A DNA stretch of 64,000 nt from Letharia columbiana (taxonomy: Eukaryota; Ascomycota; Lecanoromycetes; Lecanorales; Parmeliaceae): contig NW_023501041.1 of assembly GCF_014066305.1 (NCBI RefSeq), forward strand, positions 496,001 to 560,000, read 5' to 3'. Numbering within the stretch: the first letter of the stretch is position 1; each line of letters opens with the position of its first letter. This document shows, piece after piece, positions 45,992 through 57,219 of this stretch. The notes below the pieces were generated by a model. That model was given only the letters and a program-made list of their open reading frames with translations. It was not told where the DNA came from and made no database searches. A program made the translations under genes and the position numbers.

Positions 45992-46585
45992 ATGGCTGCT
46001 CCTAATCCCGAAGCCGCCTACCCCACCTTCTCCGCTCTCTACGCGCACATCCTCGCCCTCCCTCCGCCCCTCACCCCTCCAGCCAAAACCACCTCGACCA
46101 AGCTCACTGCCCAGATTTCCAATCTATCTCTACACCCCACCCTTGAAGTCGCCCTTCACATCCTCAACAATGACCTGCCCTCGGCGCATTTCCTAGTCCG
46201 CCACATGCAAGCACCGCCCGCCTACGAGGGGATGTTTTTGCATGGCATATTGCATAGGATCGAAGGGGACTACGATAATGCCAGAGCTTGGTACAGGAAC
46301 GTTGCAGAGAGTGAGGTGTTTAAGGAGGTGTGGGAGGGTGGGCAGGAAGAGGCGACACGGTTTATTGGGAAGGTGGAGGGATTGGTGAAGAAAAGAGAGG
46401 GCAATGAGGAGGAATTGGAGAGGGAGAGTTCGAGGGAGATCAAAGCCGTTGTGGAATACTGCAGGAAGAAGTTCGGGGAGAAAGAGATGCTAGATGCGAC
46501 GCAGGCGTGGGTGAAGCCCGGAGAGGACCATAGGAAAATGGGGGAGGAGATGGTGTCTGGAGGGAAAGGGTTCAGAAAGTTCTGA
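45992..46585 (+). CDS. Conserved hypothetical protein, TPR-like helical
   Basis: A single exon of 197 aa starts MAAPNPEAAYPTFSALYAHI. The central part LEVALHILNNDLPSAHFLVR and MFLHGILHRIEGDYDNARAWY resembles a TPR-like helical pair. A charged region is followed by a C-terminus with VEYCRKKFGEKEMLDATQAW. Related short proteins with this layout are common in filamentous fungi, but I know no function. No signal peptide or membrane helix is seen. It converges on the reductase gene downstream; the stop codons are 164 bp apart. Confidence 0.7.
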   Translation: MAAPNPEAAYPTFSALYAHILALPPPLTPPAKTTSTKLTAQISNLSLHPTLEVALHILNNDLPSAHFLVRHMQAPPAYEGMFLHGILHRIEGDYDNARAWYRNVAESEVFKEVWEGGQEEATRFIGKVEGLVKKREGNEEELERESSREIKAVVEYCRKKFGEKEMLDATQAWVKPGEDHRKMGEEMVSGGKGFRKF

Positions 46586-46749
46586 GATTTGGGGAATGGC
46601 AGTGGTCGAGCTGGGCTTAGCAGGCTCTCCAATACGTTGCTGTCTTTCCCTAGCTTCCATACACGCTCAGATTGGCCCACATGGACAATGTGCATGCGCT
46701 TTTTGCCTGATTGGCTGTTTGCTTGACATTGTCATCCCATGACTTTTGG

Positions 46750-47873
46750 CTAATGCCCGTTTGTCACTTCATCATCATCCAGCGGCTGAATGTCCGGCAC
46801 CGGCCCTTTCGGTACCACAAATTTCGCGTCCGGCTCAGCTCTGCCCTTGGCTCTCAAGTATCCATACTTGTACTGCAAGCACCAATTAGCACTGAACCTC
46901 AATCCATCTCTCCCCCCAGAAACACTCACGGTCCAAAAGTTCACCGTATCCTTGAAAGCGTGCCCGTTGAGCGTCTTTCCTCCATCCCAATAAAGATTCC
47001 TCAACCACCGACTCAATCTGGGGTAGTCGTGTCTGATCATTTTCAAATTGCACATGAAGATGTTGTAGTAGGCAACATCGAACCTGATCATTGTCGTATA
47101 CAGCCTGATATCCGCTTCGGTGATGTACTCGCCGAACAGGTATGGATGATGCCCCGGTTCTCCGAGGTGCTTTTCCAATCGATCCAGTGATTCGAACAGC
47201 GGATATAGATTCGCTTCGTAAGCGTCCTGTGTCGATGCAAAGCCGGTCTTATAGACGCCATTGTTGACAGTATTGTAGACCCAGTCGTTCATCGCATCGA
47301 TCTCCTTTTGCAATTTCTCAGGATAGAACCCACCCCCCGGCTTCCCGTCTTCGCGCAGATGCTCGGGTAGCAGCTCGTCGAATGCCGAGTAGAACATCCT
47401 TATAATCTCACTGCTCTCGTTATTCACAATCGTCTCCGCCTTCTTATCCCACAAAGCGGGCACCGTAAACCTCCCCTCGTACTCCGGATCGGCCTTCTTG
47501 TACAGGTCTTGCATTCGGGTAAAGCCGTACAGTGGATCTTTCTCGTCCGAGCCATTGCGGCCGGTGAAGAGCCATCCCTCTTTCGTGAGCTCGAAGTCGC
47601 AGACGATGAGTTGGATGATGGATTCTAGGCCTTTGAGAGAGCGGACGAGGTTCGCGCGGTGTGCCCAAGGGCAACCCTGATTGATGTAGAGGGCATAGCG
47701 GTCTTTTTCTGGAGGGAATTCGGAGTCGGGCGATGAGGAGATGGAGTCGCGGAATTGGCTGCGCTTGCGGCGGAATTGACCGTCAGCATCAGCGTGCTTG
47801 TGGATTGGGGCCTGGAAAGGAGGTTAGCTGTGGTATCACATGGGGTTTGGATGCTTCAGACTTTTTCAGGCAT
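46750..47873 (-). CDS. S-glutathionyl-hydroquinone reductase (GST Omega-like)
   Basis: There are three exons, 47873-47862, 47811-46930 and 46872-46750, giving 338 aa. The second intron is strong (GTGAGT, GCTAAT, TTGCAG). The first has an unusual GTCTGA donor but a good CTAAC branch and CCAG end. The catalytic Cys is residue 51 in NQGCPWAHR, followed by LTKEGWLFTGRNG and DPLYGFTRMQDLY. The C-terminal GST helical domain contains NDWVYNTVNNGVYKTGFAS, EYITEADIRLYTTMIRFDVA and YPRLSRWLRNLYW. Enzymes of this family (yeast Ecm4/Gto type) use glutathione to reduce S-glutathionyl quinones, a detoxification step in the cytosol. The length matches the family. Confidence 0.9.
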
Positions 47874-48954
47874 GTTGAGGAAGATGTCTGACGAGAAGAA
47901 TCCCACCCTGACTTGATTGAAACCCGAGAAAGATATAGATATCTATCTCTTTCAGAAGTGTGATTGAGGCATCAACTTTGGTGGAAAGAAGAAAGCGGTC
48001 TATTAAAGAGACCGAAGCATCCCAAAGCAAAGATCATGGTCCCCGCAGATTACAAATGCAGCTCGAATGTGGGGTATGTCCACGACCGCAGGGGGTTAGG
48101 GTCACCATCGTAACGGCCCGCCAGTGGCGTTCCTTCCCTACCTCAGGAAGTCAGAGCCACTACAGTACTAGAATACATGATCAGCCATGAGTTGCGTTGG
48201 CATTTTCGGAGCCAAGCAGAATATCAAGACAAGCAGACCTGATCAAACTTTGGACAGCTTATCTTCCTTGTCCGGCATGTTCCTCGACTCCACCTTCGCA
48301 GAGTGCTCTGATGGGTGTGAAGTCGAATGATATTCTGGTCTCCTTCAACCTCATCCTGTGAGCGTTCAATCTCGACAGGCCTTCAGCTGACAAATTCTCA
48401 TGACACAACAGACATTTTTGATTCAAGTGCACGAGATTCATGTACTCTGAAGCCAGGATTTTCGCGTGAAAAGGCTTTCTTTGCACCTGCTCCACTTCAG
48501 GCTTCAATTGGTCAAAACCGATTGGGCTGTTCGTCTCTGCGTCGCGAACAGGGGCAAACTTTCTAGCAATGTCCGTAGAAAGACATCAGGGTGTATGGCA
48601 GCTCCAGTCTGAGAGAATGAAGGACGTTCCTGCGCTTGGTTTCCTGATAAAAGAGAATATCCAGCTATGAAGCGGCTTCGCACTCTTAAGTTGCTCGATT
48701 TACTCCATGGGATGGCTCGACACATCAAGCTCTTGTCAAGATTCCGTAGAATAAAGTCAGGAGAATTTGAAAGTCCCTTCAAGAAATTGCCTCGAGTATT
48801 TTCCTTCTCATCCCACGAGGGCCGAGAGTCCCTTTCCTTTAGAGCCGCAAAAGATGCATTCCTCGTTCACACGCGACTCCATCCCTCGCAGGTCTTATAA
48901 CGATCCAACCCAAAAGAACACCCTGGATTAACGCTTGAAATTGGGATTAAAGAA
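47874..48954. other. Intergenic, possibly with a decayed gene
   Basis: The first part is the reductase promoter. Minus-strand frames at 48259-48507 and 48504-48782 look weakly protein-like (ILASEYMNLVHLNQKCLLC) but have no start, splice or family support. Confidence 0.4.
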
Positions 48955-49697
48955 ATGATCTGGACCACGCTGACAAACGGCTTGACTCTCTTAGGTTTGG
49001 TGATAGCTCGGGAGGAGACCATCTGTCTGGCAACCTATGGTGGCGCCCCAACCAGGTGTTTTCTAGGTTTCGATTCATCGACCTCCACTAACACGTAGTC
49101 AAGCGTTCCAGCACCAGGTCGAGACACCCTAATTCAAGTGGTTCCGGAGTCAGGACTGCTTGCACCCCGCAGCTCTTCTGACCATGGTTACCTCGATTTC
49201 GCAGGCCAAATTCAGGAAGCCTGCCAAGGAAACTCAGTTTTTCGTCTTGTCATTGGATTCTTTTTCTTCGATGGAAATCAGATATTGGTGTCCAGGTATG
49301 TATCAGAGCAGCGGTTAAGCAGCTCGGCACATATTGCAGCAATAGACAGTATTTTCGCAATCGCTGCGGATGGAACATTAGTTTGGAACAATGATGCATA
49401 TGAGCGCGGAACTACCAGATTTGGGACTGATTCTGAGAGGCTCTATGGAGTATTTCATGGGATTGTGCCCAGTCAATTGACCGCGGTATCACTGAGGGCC
49501 ATTGATCGTAAGTCTCCCAAAATCTAGTTGCTCTTCCTGCTATAATTTGGCAAAGAGGTGCTGACAAATTTTTTCCTGCACCAACAGCCGCTGAATGCCC
49601 GAAGTGGACCCAATCTCTGTCCAGCATTTCAATACTCGCTTCGTCCTCGGTTTTCCCGGTCCTCTCAACTTCTTATATAGATAGTACTAGGTCATGA
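48955..49697 (+). CDS. Hypothetical protein, three exons
   Basis: Exons 48955-49055, 49104-49507 and 49588-49697 give 204 aa with consistent phases. Intron 1 (48 nt, GTGTTT, CTAAC branch, CAAG) also removes an in-frame TAG at 49096-49098. Intron 2 (80 nt) has GTAAGT, GCTGAC and CAACAG. The N-terminus MIWTTLTNGLTLLGLVIA is hydrophobic and may be a signal or anchor. The middle has DFAGQIQEACQGNS, VIGFFFFDGNQILVSRYVSE and AADGTLVWNNDAYERG. The C-terminus is Ser-rich. I do not recognise a family. The good splice signals are the main support. Confidence 0.5.
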
Positions 49698-50117
49698 CTT
49701 TCGACTTCGCGTGCCAATTCTACTGGATCAGTGATCTCCACCCCGCGTTCCAATTCTTCGGCTCCGGCGTCATGGACTCCGATTGGATATTCCTCTGGTC
49801 CTTTACCTTTCAGCGCTTCTTCAGTATTTCTGTAATAACTGCACTGATGGCGAAGGCGATGATGCAAATGGTGTTTAGAGAGAATAACCTAAGCAACCGC
49901 ACTCGCCGGCAAGCCATCGAGATGAAAAAGTCGCCCGGATCCGATGGACCCGAGGGTAGCATCTTCCCAGGTCTGGAGCTTACAATAGATACTCTAGGGG
50001 ACTCTCTGATCGCTAGCAACTTCGACAGTCGTTCCAATCCGCGTACACTGTAAGTCGACCTTGGATTATCGTCATATTCGCTAGTTTCCCCCAATCAGCA
50101 CCAACTCAGACTATGCG

Positions 50118-50143
50118 CCCCTGATGATATTATCGATCAGGGG
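50118..50143. repeat. Perfect 8-bp inverted repeat
   Basis: CCCCTGAT and ATCAGGGG are separated by 10 bases. It can form a short hairpin; no transcription unit clearly ends here. Confidence 0.6.
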
Positions 50144-50713
50144 ACGGATAGAAAAGGGATAAATGGCATCAGCGCCGTTGGCGCCCGCAGCAATTACGTG
50201 GAATTATCGATAGCAAATGCATTACACTGTTGTACCGCGCGTCTTAACAGCAAGGGCTGCGGGGAGGATGCATTTGGTGGTGCTCCTGGTTTTCAAGCTG
50301 TACCCTCTTCCTGGCCAGTTCGGGTTCTACATGCTTGCACGCATTTAAAATCGGGACCTATCAAAGCGACAGTGGTGTCGCACCTGGAGTGTACACAAAA
50401 TTGTTCAATGGCGCTTGTGGACAATGGAATTATGTGGGGGAAGACTGATCCTAGACCCTGTGTTATAACGAAATCATCCTCCAACCATTTTCACTCACCA
50501 CCACCTATATCTAGCCGCGTTGCATGACGTCGATGGGCAAGCTGTTCTCCTGGCAGACCCAAACATGGTCATTCCATCAGTGGCTGGATTTGTGGACACT
50601 ACGAATGTCATCAAGGGACAGCTTCTGCACCCGCGCCTTATGCCTGCAGATAAATTTGGATCAATCCGCAGAGCTGGACGGATGATTTTAGTCTGCATTA
50701 GTTGTGAGGTAGA

Positions 50714-50730
50714 GGGGGGGGGGGGGGGGG
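50714..50730. repeat. G homopolymer (17 G)
   Basis: The longest homopolymer run in the window, 17 consecutive G followed by AAGGTGG. Confidence 0.95.
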
Positions 50731-50936
50731 AAGGTGGATATTGGGATCACATGTCGGGAAGATTGAAAGTGGAGCATCCCGAATATGGGACTTAGATGTT
50801 TAACACTTCTCCTTCTACTGCGCGCGGTTGCTACTGCAATGGGTCACTGTTCACTTGCTTCCTTCGTCCTTCGTGACGGTCCCACTGCTCTATGAAGTTC
50901 CAAGATTGACCGCGCAGACCAGGACTTTTCCCTTTG

Positions 50937-52282
50937 CTAGCCTGAAATAACCGTTAGCTCGACCCCAACATTCCGACACGTCTTTTCCAAGGTCTTAATC
51001 AAGTCCTTGCCCCCCTGCTCAGTTCCCATCTCGGGCTCCGAAGTCAGCTTGAGCACTCTCAAATTGGGAAGAAGCTGCGACTTTGCTTTTTTAAAGGTCT
51101 CGACCAGTGGTGATACGCTGTCACAACACCGATGATCCCCAGTATGCAGGTAAATCTCTTCGATTGAAGCTGGGAGCAGGTCTGCAAACTCATCAAATTG
51201 AGCCCGAGGGCTGAGGAAGTGGACATTAGTCTCTCGCTTTCGCAGAATTGGAAAGCCACGAAAAGATCCTAGGAGTCCGAATTCTTCGGTCTGACTGGAA
51301 ATTATTCTTAGGGACTCAAGGGACTGCTTTGCGTGGGCTAGCAGAGCGGCTCGCATCCAGAATGGCTCGAATTCATTGAATTCCTGAATCGGCTCCACGT
51401 AAGTGAATTCCTTCAACCCTTTGATACTTTCAGAAGCTGAAACAGCGTTTTCGCGCCCACTCCACTTTTGACGAACGTCATTTTCGTGATGCAAGAACTG
51501 CCTGACATGAGACGTTGCCCCTCGTTGACTAGATCATCATGATCCTGTGTGACAATCAAGTCTTTGACGTGTATAGATTGCACCAGTGGTAGACTAGAGA
51601 ATATCTTCAGCCACAACCAGTCCAGGGAATAATCGTCGATTGGGAACTCAATAAAGAGATTCACCCTCGTAAGGTGCGTAAGAAAAGTTCGATTCTCTGC
51701 CCGGGCAATGCGCTGTATAGTCTCCGGGAACTTATTCGAGATGTCCGCGATGCTCGTCAGTGTTATTGTGGTGAGCTCAGGAAGAAGCAAGGACAGAAGT
51801 GCCAAGATTGGATCCTCATCCCCTGCCCTGACCTTTTTGATCCAGCGCCTAACATCGTTCTGCGGTACGAAGCTGGCTATCTTAATCGCTTCGATGAACA
51901 GCGCCATATCATCATTCGGATAAGGGGTATGACGAGTTTTTGGCCACTCTTCTGAGTATGAAATGTGATCATCACCATCTCCATCTGAGTCCTGCTATTC
52001 GTCCTGAAAGCGGCCGATAGAGAGGTGGGTAACGTAAAGAGCAACGCGTGGCCGGAGAAGGACATCCTTGAGCAGGAACGCTGGGGCACTTGCACGGGTG
52101 CCCGGTCCTGTTTCGAAGATTGAATATTCTCTCTTCAGCTTGTTGTGCTCCTCCACGAACGGTCTGCCTATAGCGTAGATATCTTTCGACACTATGGCAA
52201 AATTCTCGACGTCTCTAGGCTCTTGGAAGTATCCCCAGAATTCCGAGATCATCTCGTTGGGTAGTTGAGAGAAGTGCGTCAT
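50937..52282 (-). pseudogene. F-box protein pseudogene
   Basis: The minus strand starts MTHFSQLPNEMISEFWGYFQ followed by ENFAIVSKDIYAIGRPF, a typical fungal F-box. The frame carries a TAG at 51997-51995, right after HLSIGRFQDE. Coding-like text continues in the same frame (DDMALFIEAIKIASFV, LLLPELTTITLTSIAD) to KTLFQLLKVSKG. The text then resumes one frame over at about 51425 with GLKEFTYVEPIQEFNEFEPF and continues to CRNVGVELTVISG at 50937. The leucine-rich C-terminal part fits LRR-like F-box proteins. One stop plus one frameshift indicate recent decay; no intron with GT..AG explains either. Confidence 0.7.
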
Positions 52283-53239
52283 TTTGCGAAGAGAATGAAA
52301 CTTGAGCTTGCTTCGTTTGACGGTCGTTTTGCGGTTTGATTGAGGTGATGGTGAAATGGATGTGACAATTTCGAATAGTCTCACATAGAGCTTCCCAGTG
52401 TTAGTTCAATTCGAATTGCGGAACTCTCATCTGGGATGAGTATGATATTACCTGTCTGACAGATGTAAACGCAGAAGCATGTGACTCTTGCGGTGATAGA
52501 ACCCTGTGTACAAGTGTTTTAAACTCAGATTGAGTGTAAAAGTATGGGCGCAGCTGTGAGCGGTGGGAGCGGGGAGTGAATGAAGCTGGGGTTGCTCAGG
52601 ACGGAAGGTAAATCAAAGCCGATTGTAGCCCATCAACGCTAGCCCCGATTTGCCTCATGCAATAGATCTGATCAGATACTGTAGCTACAGGCGTAATGGC
52701 TTGTGTGGAAGAAGATGCCCAGACAATTGGTCGGGCTTGGTGATTTCAATACTGGTAATGAGAGCAGATATTGATGGACTTCATTTAGCCATGAGAGTTA
52801 CGAGTCGAGAACCCTCGGCAGGATGATAAGAGGCCAAACATGCGGTTGGGTTGAAAGGATGTCAAAATGTAAGGCTGGACAATTGTTTGCATTAGTCCAA
52901 GAGCAATACAGAGGAAAACGCTACTTTTCAATCGGACGCGCTACACTGTTGTGAGGCATGTCACGTGACCCAGACTTTCAATTACAAGGGGGCGTCCGTG
53001 GCCAAGTTTTCTACAAAGCGTAGCCCAGTTGATTGGACTTAGAGCAGGCCTCTAGCCCATTGAATCGATATCTACATAATCTTCATCCCCCCAATGGCAA
53101 TTCTCAGCAAGGCGCCCGATGGCCCGCCCCCAAGTTCTGGACAGACGTCCCCGAACGGTCCAGGTTGGACCGTCCAAAGCCTTTAGACGGACGGTTTGGA
53201 TCATTGGGCGCCTTGGCAATACTCTGCACCACACTCCCT
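52283..53239. other. Intergenic
   Basis: No gene is recognised. Part is the former promoter of the F-box pseudogene. Confidence 0.5.
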
Positions 53240-53913
53240 TCATGACCTTCCCTCAACTTTCACCACTGGCCCCTCATGGTACCTCCAAGCATGCACGATA
53301 TGCTCCAAACACGCTATGCCCATAACCCCCCAAAACAGAACCACAGCCCGGTTGAACGTCTGCGCGCTCGGCTCATTGCCAACCGGCCAGAAGCTCCAAA
53401 AGTAAGCCAAAACGATGTAGATCATCGCTACTGTATTAACGTAGATACCCGCTTTGCCCAAGGTCCGACGAGCCGGATGGAAAGGTTCGCCACGGAGGCA
53501 TTTCATAAGGACGCAGCCGATCGAGATACCCTAGGTGCGCCCACCCCAAGGGAGAGCACTGCCGAAGGCGACGGTTGAGCCAATATTGATGAAGGACATG
53601 GCGATGGTGAAGTTGCAGGTCACGAGGATGGAATTGCCGGGTACTTGCCATTTCGGGCGCACCTGTTGTGATTAGTTAGATACTTCTCTGTGTGTACGGA
53701 GATCAAGTGCAGGGTAAGTACACGAGCCAGCCAGTTCGAAATCGGCATCCCATCATCTCTAGCGAAAGCAAAGAGTTGTCGGGAAGTCGAAGCGTAGGTG
53801 CTTGTCGTGATGAACATCAGCAGTAAGAGTACGGCAGCGGTTAGACCTGTGGCGCCTGCCACTGAACCCGATGCGTCCAGCCCGTTATGCACATAAGCCG
53901 GTGAGTCTTGCAA
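53240..53913 (-). pseudogene. Amino-acid permease C-terminal fragment
   Basis: The minus strand reads AYVHNGLDASGSVAGATGLT and STYASTSRQLFAFARDDGMP, hallmarks of GABA/choline-type amino-acid permeases of the APC superfamily. A probable intron (GTACTT..CAACAG, about 53725-53665) joins WLAR to VRPKWQVPGNSILVTCNFT. The frame then hits a TAG after SALPWGGRT, where two small deletions appear to disturb the frame. It continues as ISIGCVLMKCLRGEPFHPAR and AYFWSFWPVGNEP to a stop at 53240. The N-terminal half of the transporter is absent upstream. This is a truncated relic. Confidence 0.7.
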
Positions 53914-54980
53914 CTTTCAATTGGTCCGAAATGAGTGACCTTCCAGCCCGTGATGCATAGCGGGATGGATCAAGACGTCTTCTTTCTGATTTCTAATTCT
54001 TTGGGGTCATAGCCTCACAGATAAAAGTAGATTAGCATGTCGTCAAGCAAAGAGATTCTAGACCTTGACATAACCATTCAAGTGATTAAGTCCGAGTCAG
54101 AATCCAGATGTGAGCAACATAAGAAGGATGAACGAAACAAAGGTCGAGCGACATGTATTTACAAAGCAGGTCGACGTCTAGAACCCCGCTATGCACCAAT
54201 ACATGCAAGGCTTTAGCCTTAGCATTATCATACACATAAGACAGGACTTCTCCCAGCGGTAAGATCTCATGCACGGCAGGATCATTGCCTTTGTGAACAT
54301 TAAGACCGCAGACTTGAAGACAGAAGCGACCGAGCATCATATTCAACGAGCACTTCATGCGCTACTGATGGCTTGGATATCCCTGTGTCACATGATCTGA
54401 ATATACAACAGTATAGGAACAAATTTCGTTATTCAATAAGACCCCGCTAAGAAGCTCACGCAGTCGGTGATCAGAATTGCGCTGCAACTTCGTTGAATCA
54501 TCTCGTGTTTCGTCCCTTGACCATAAGGCTCATAGCATCCAGAGAGTCGACAGCGCTCACGCTAGACTCGCGTGTGCCAAAGATAATCCTACGTGTGACT
54601 TTCCTGCAAAGTTTTTAGATCCCTTTTCCAGACCCTCCGTGCCTGATTGTAATGGCGCGAGATTGTCAACACCCGAAGTTACACCCACTGAACCATTTGT
54701 ATCACTAATGAAGAAAGGATTGCTAAACGCAGTATTGTTGCTCGAAGCATTCTTAGATGCATCCCATTCCTACACAACATAAATCGATCCAGATTCTCGT
54801 CCGTCATGTATAAGGCTCATAGCATAAACAAAGCAGACGATACTCCCGTAAGATTTTCGAACGTTATTGCACCTAACACCTAGCATACAATCATGTTCCC
54901 TGATGTTCATCGCTGCTGATTAGCGAGCGCATTATCGCGCACAAAGAAATACGTTTTCAAGCTTTGAGTACGACGATGGA
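53914..54980. other. Intergenic with weak open frame
   Basis: A minus-strand frame at 54358-54086 starts with a true ATG and reads protein-like (HEILPLGEVLSYVYDNAKAK), but has no recognisable domain. It could be part of an unknown or decayed gene. Nothing else stands out. Confidence 0.35.
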
Positions 54981-54984
54981 ATTT

Positions 54985-55341
54985 GTGTCCGGGAGTTCGG
55001 TCATTGAACGACATGGCGACCAAGGCCCAAGTGAGTAACAACAGTCCCGCAGGCGACGAATCCGCTCGTGAACAGCTGTTTGTCCGACGGTATCAGGTAA
55101 GTCAATATCCAAGGCAGGGGAGCTTTGAAAGCAGGCGACAACGAACCAGGCCAACAACAAGCCACCAGTCGTCAGCCTTCAATGGCACCTTACCAATCCG
55201 TCTCGAGACGAATCGTAGGACGACTGCTATGTAGGCTGCAGGCAGGCACACGGCCAGCGAGACAACAATTGCTTGGACTCGAGAGTCGTAGACATCGAGG
55301 AGCTGATCGCCTGACGCTATTGTAGGAGTAAGGGTCGACAT
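54985..55341 (-). pseudogene. Rhodopsin-like integral membrane protein fragment
   Basis: From the ATG at 55341 the minus strand reads MSTLTPTIASGDQLLDVYDS. A transmembrane helix follows (AIVVSLAVCLPAAYIAVVLR) and then FVSRRIGKVPLKADDWWLVVGL, the signature of the fungal rhodopsin-domain (Pth11-like) receptor family. After a likely splice site, LFTSGFVACGTVVTHLGLGR can be read before a TGA. The remaining five or so helices are missing. It is a 5' fragment of a receptor gene. Confidence 0.65.
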
Positions 55342-57219
55342 TTCCTTATGGAGTGATAATGTTCCTATCGACACCGAGTACGAGGTATCAAGGCCAAGGC
55401 TGCCAGGTCCCAGGAGCCGAGGATATACTGATTTCTTCCGTTGATTGTTAGACTGAGGGTTTTCGACCCTGACTAATTTCGCAGGAAATAGGCAAAAGGG
55501 GAGTGGCCTGTCGAGGGGCGAAGGTTGCTTGCATCACTATATATCTTTGCGTCTCGAATGCCATCATAGTTCACATTGAGAGTCCACAGAGGCTAGGAGG
55601 CTACGTTTCACGAGATTCTCCTCCATTTGCTCACGTACGCAGTAAGCTTCTGTATGAGTAATTACAGCAATGCAGAAGTTCGGCTGGGATGTGGATGTCA
55701 ACATGAGCAAAAATGTTCGCCGGTCAAATGAAATCGAAGCTGCAACTCGGAAGCGTTCTCCTTGCCACAGCCACGTCTGTGGATGGCCCTTGTACTCCTT
55801 CGAAAGTCGGACAAACTTTTCCGGCCTTTCAGATGTAAAGGCTTCTCAGCACCCATTCTCGGGATCACTAAGTGTGTGCCACGATTCGCAGGTCGCAACA
55901 AAAAAGATTGAGCCTTGCGTTTAGAGAGGCTTTGCCACTCGGGCGCACTTTGGAGACAGGCCTCTACTACTCTCGACCTCTTTGTGCGCCACAAATTTGG
56001 GGGTGGTGGGGGTCAGGTCTAACTCAGGTTTCAGAGCAAACCCCGAACTTCGCACGTTCATATTTTTATCACTAAACAATATCACCGGACTCAAAAACTT
56101 CTAGTCAATATACTTATGATCGTTTCGTGAAAGCGAAAACTTCGGATGTCGGCGTATATTACGCGCTCTACACGCGGATTACGCTTTTCAGAACGACGAG
56201 ACGAGTTTTGGTATACATTCCTCAACAAAACAGGTGATGAGCTTGATTCGCGATCTTGTGTAGAGTGTTCAGGCCAAGTCGTCTGAGTGATGGTTGTGAA
56301 TTTTTTTGGAGGCAAGTACGGTGGTGCTGCAAAAGAGGGGGTGTGGATTGAACTCCGAAAATGTCAAACACCGAGGGCATTGATTGATTGCTTATTCAGA
56401 TCAGACGGGATATGGTTTTGTGTAAGAAAGGTCTACGATGAGCCCACGAAGATATAGATAGCACTCGAGTGTGACAAAGATGGTATTATCGCATCACAAA
56501 TGTCATGGCAAAAAGCATTAAGCAATGCAAAGAGCCTCACACTCGTTCCTCGCTTCGGGGGCCAATCATATCGCAAGCTCATTACGGCATCCCCCCCTTC
56601 TGGGGCTACTGAGTACTGAGACTAGCAAAGGCCATGCCGCCATGACCTGAGAGACTAAGACACCAAATAATATTGCCAAGACAGAGGAAGTTTTTGCTGG
56701 CATTGGACCAGCTGAATCATCCGGCAGCTTGCGTAGGTGCTTGATGTCTCGGGCTTCAATAAAGCGGCACTGATGCTGGCTACGAGTATGTCTTGGCGTG
56801 TTGAGGTCGGGCTAGATCACGTGATTACCTGTATATCTTGGCAAGCACTTTTGACGAAGGTATTCTGAAACACACTGTCAGTATTCGCACAACGTAGCAA
56901 TTCAAGTAGCCCTTTCCTGTGAATGAGTATGTGAAACTCTATTAAAGAAAAGATACTGACTCAAAACATGGGTTACTCGGCTTGAGTGTTGCCTTTTACT
57001 CCCATGCATAACCCTCCCTCATTCCGTCAACTAAGAGCCTCGCTCACCTCAACTCTCCACACTGACACAAGCCATCTTTTCAAGTTTCCTCCTCACGCAG
57101 CACTCAGCACCCGTCCAAAGTACCCACTCTCAAAAACCAAACGGCCTCATCACCACCAACGCCTTGCAAGCGCCCACCACCTTCAAACCCGTCACCAGAC
57201 AACATCCCACCCCACCACC
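55342..57219. other. Intergenic
   Basis: No recognisable gene in about 1.9 kb. The right end is open in frame with the OGFr gene from an ATG at 57004, so part may be coding or leader. Confidence 0.5.

Larger units (their letters stand above)
49698..50936. other. Unresolved stretch with competing open frames
   Basis: Both strands carry protein-like frames. On minus, about 50094-49840 contains a hydrophobic helix (TICIIAFAISAVITEI), after which coding-like text continues in another frame to 49673. On plus, 50520-50700 reads QAVLLADPNMVIPSVAGFVD and HPRLMPADKFGSIRRAG. None has a clean start or exon set. They may be parts of decayed genes. A 17-G run lies at 50714-50730. Confidence 0.35.
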
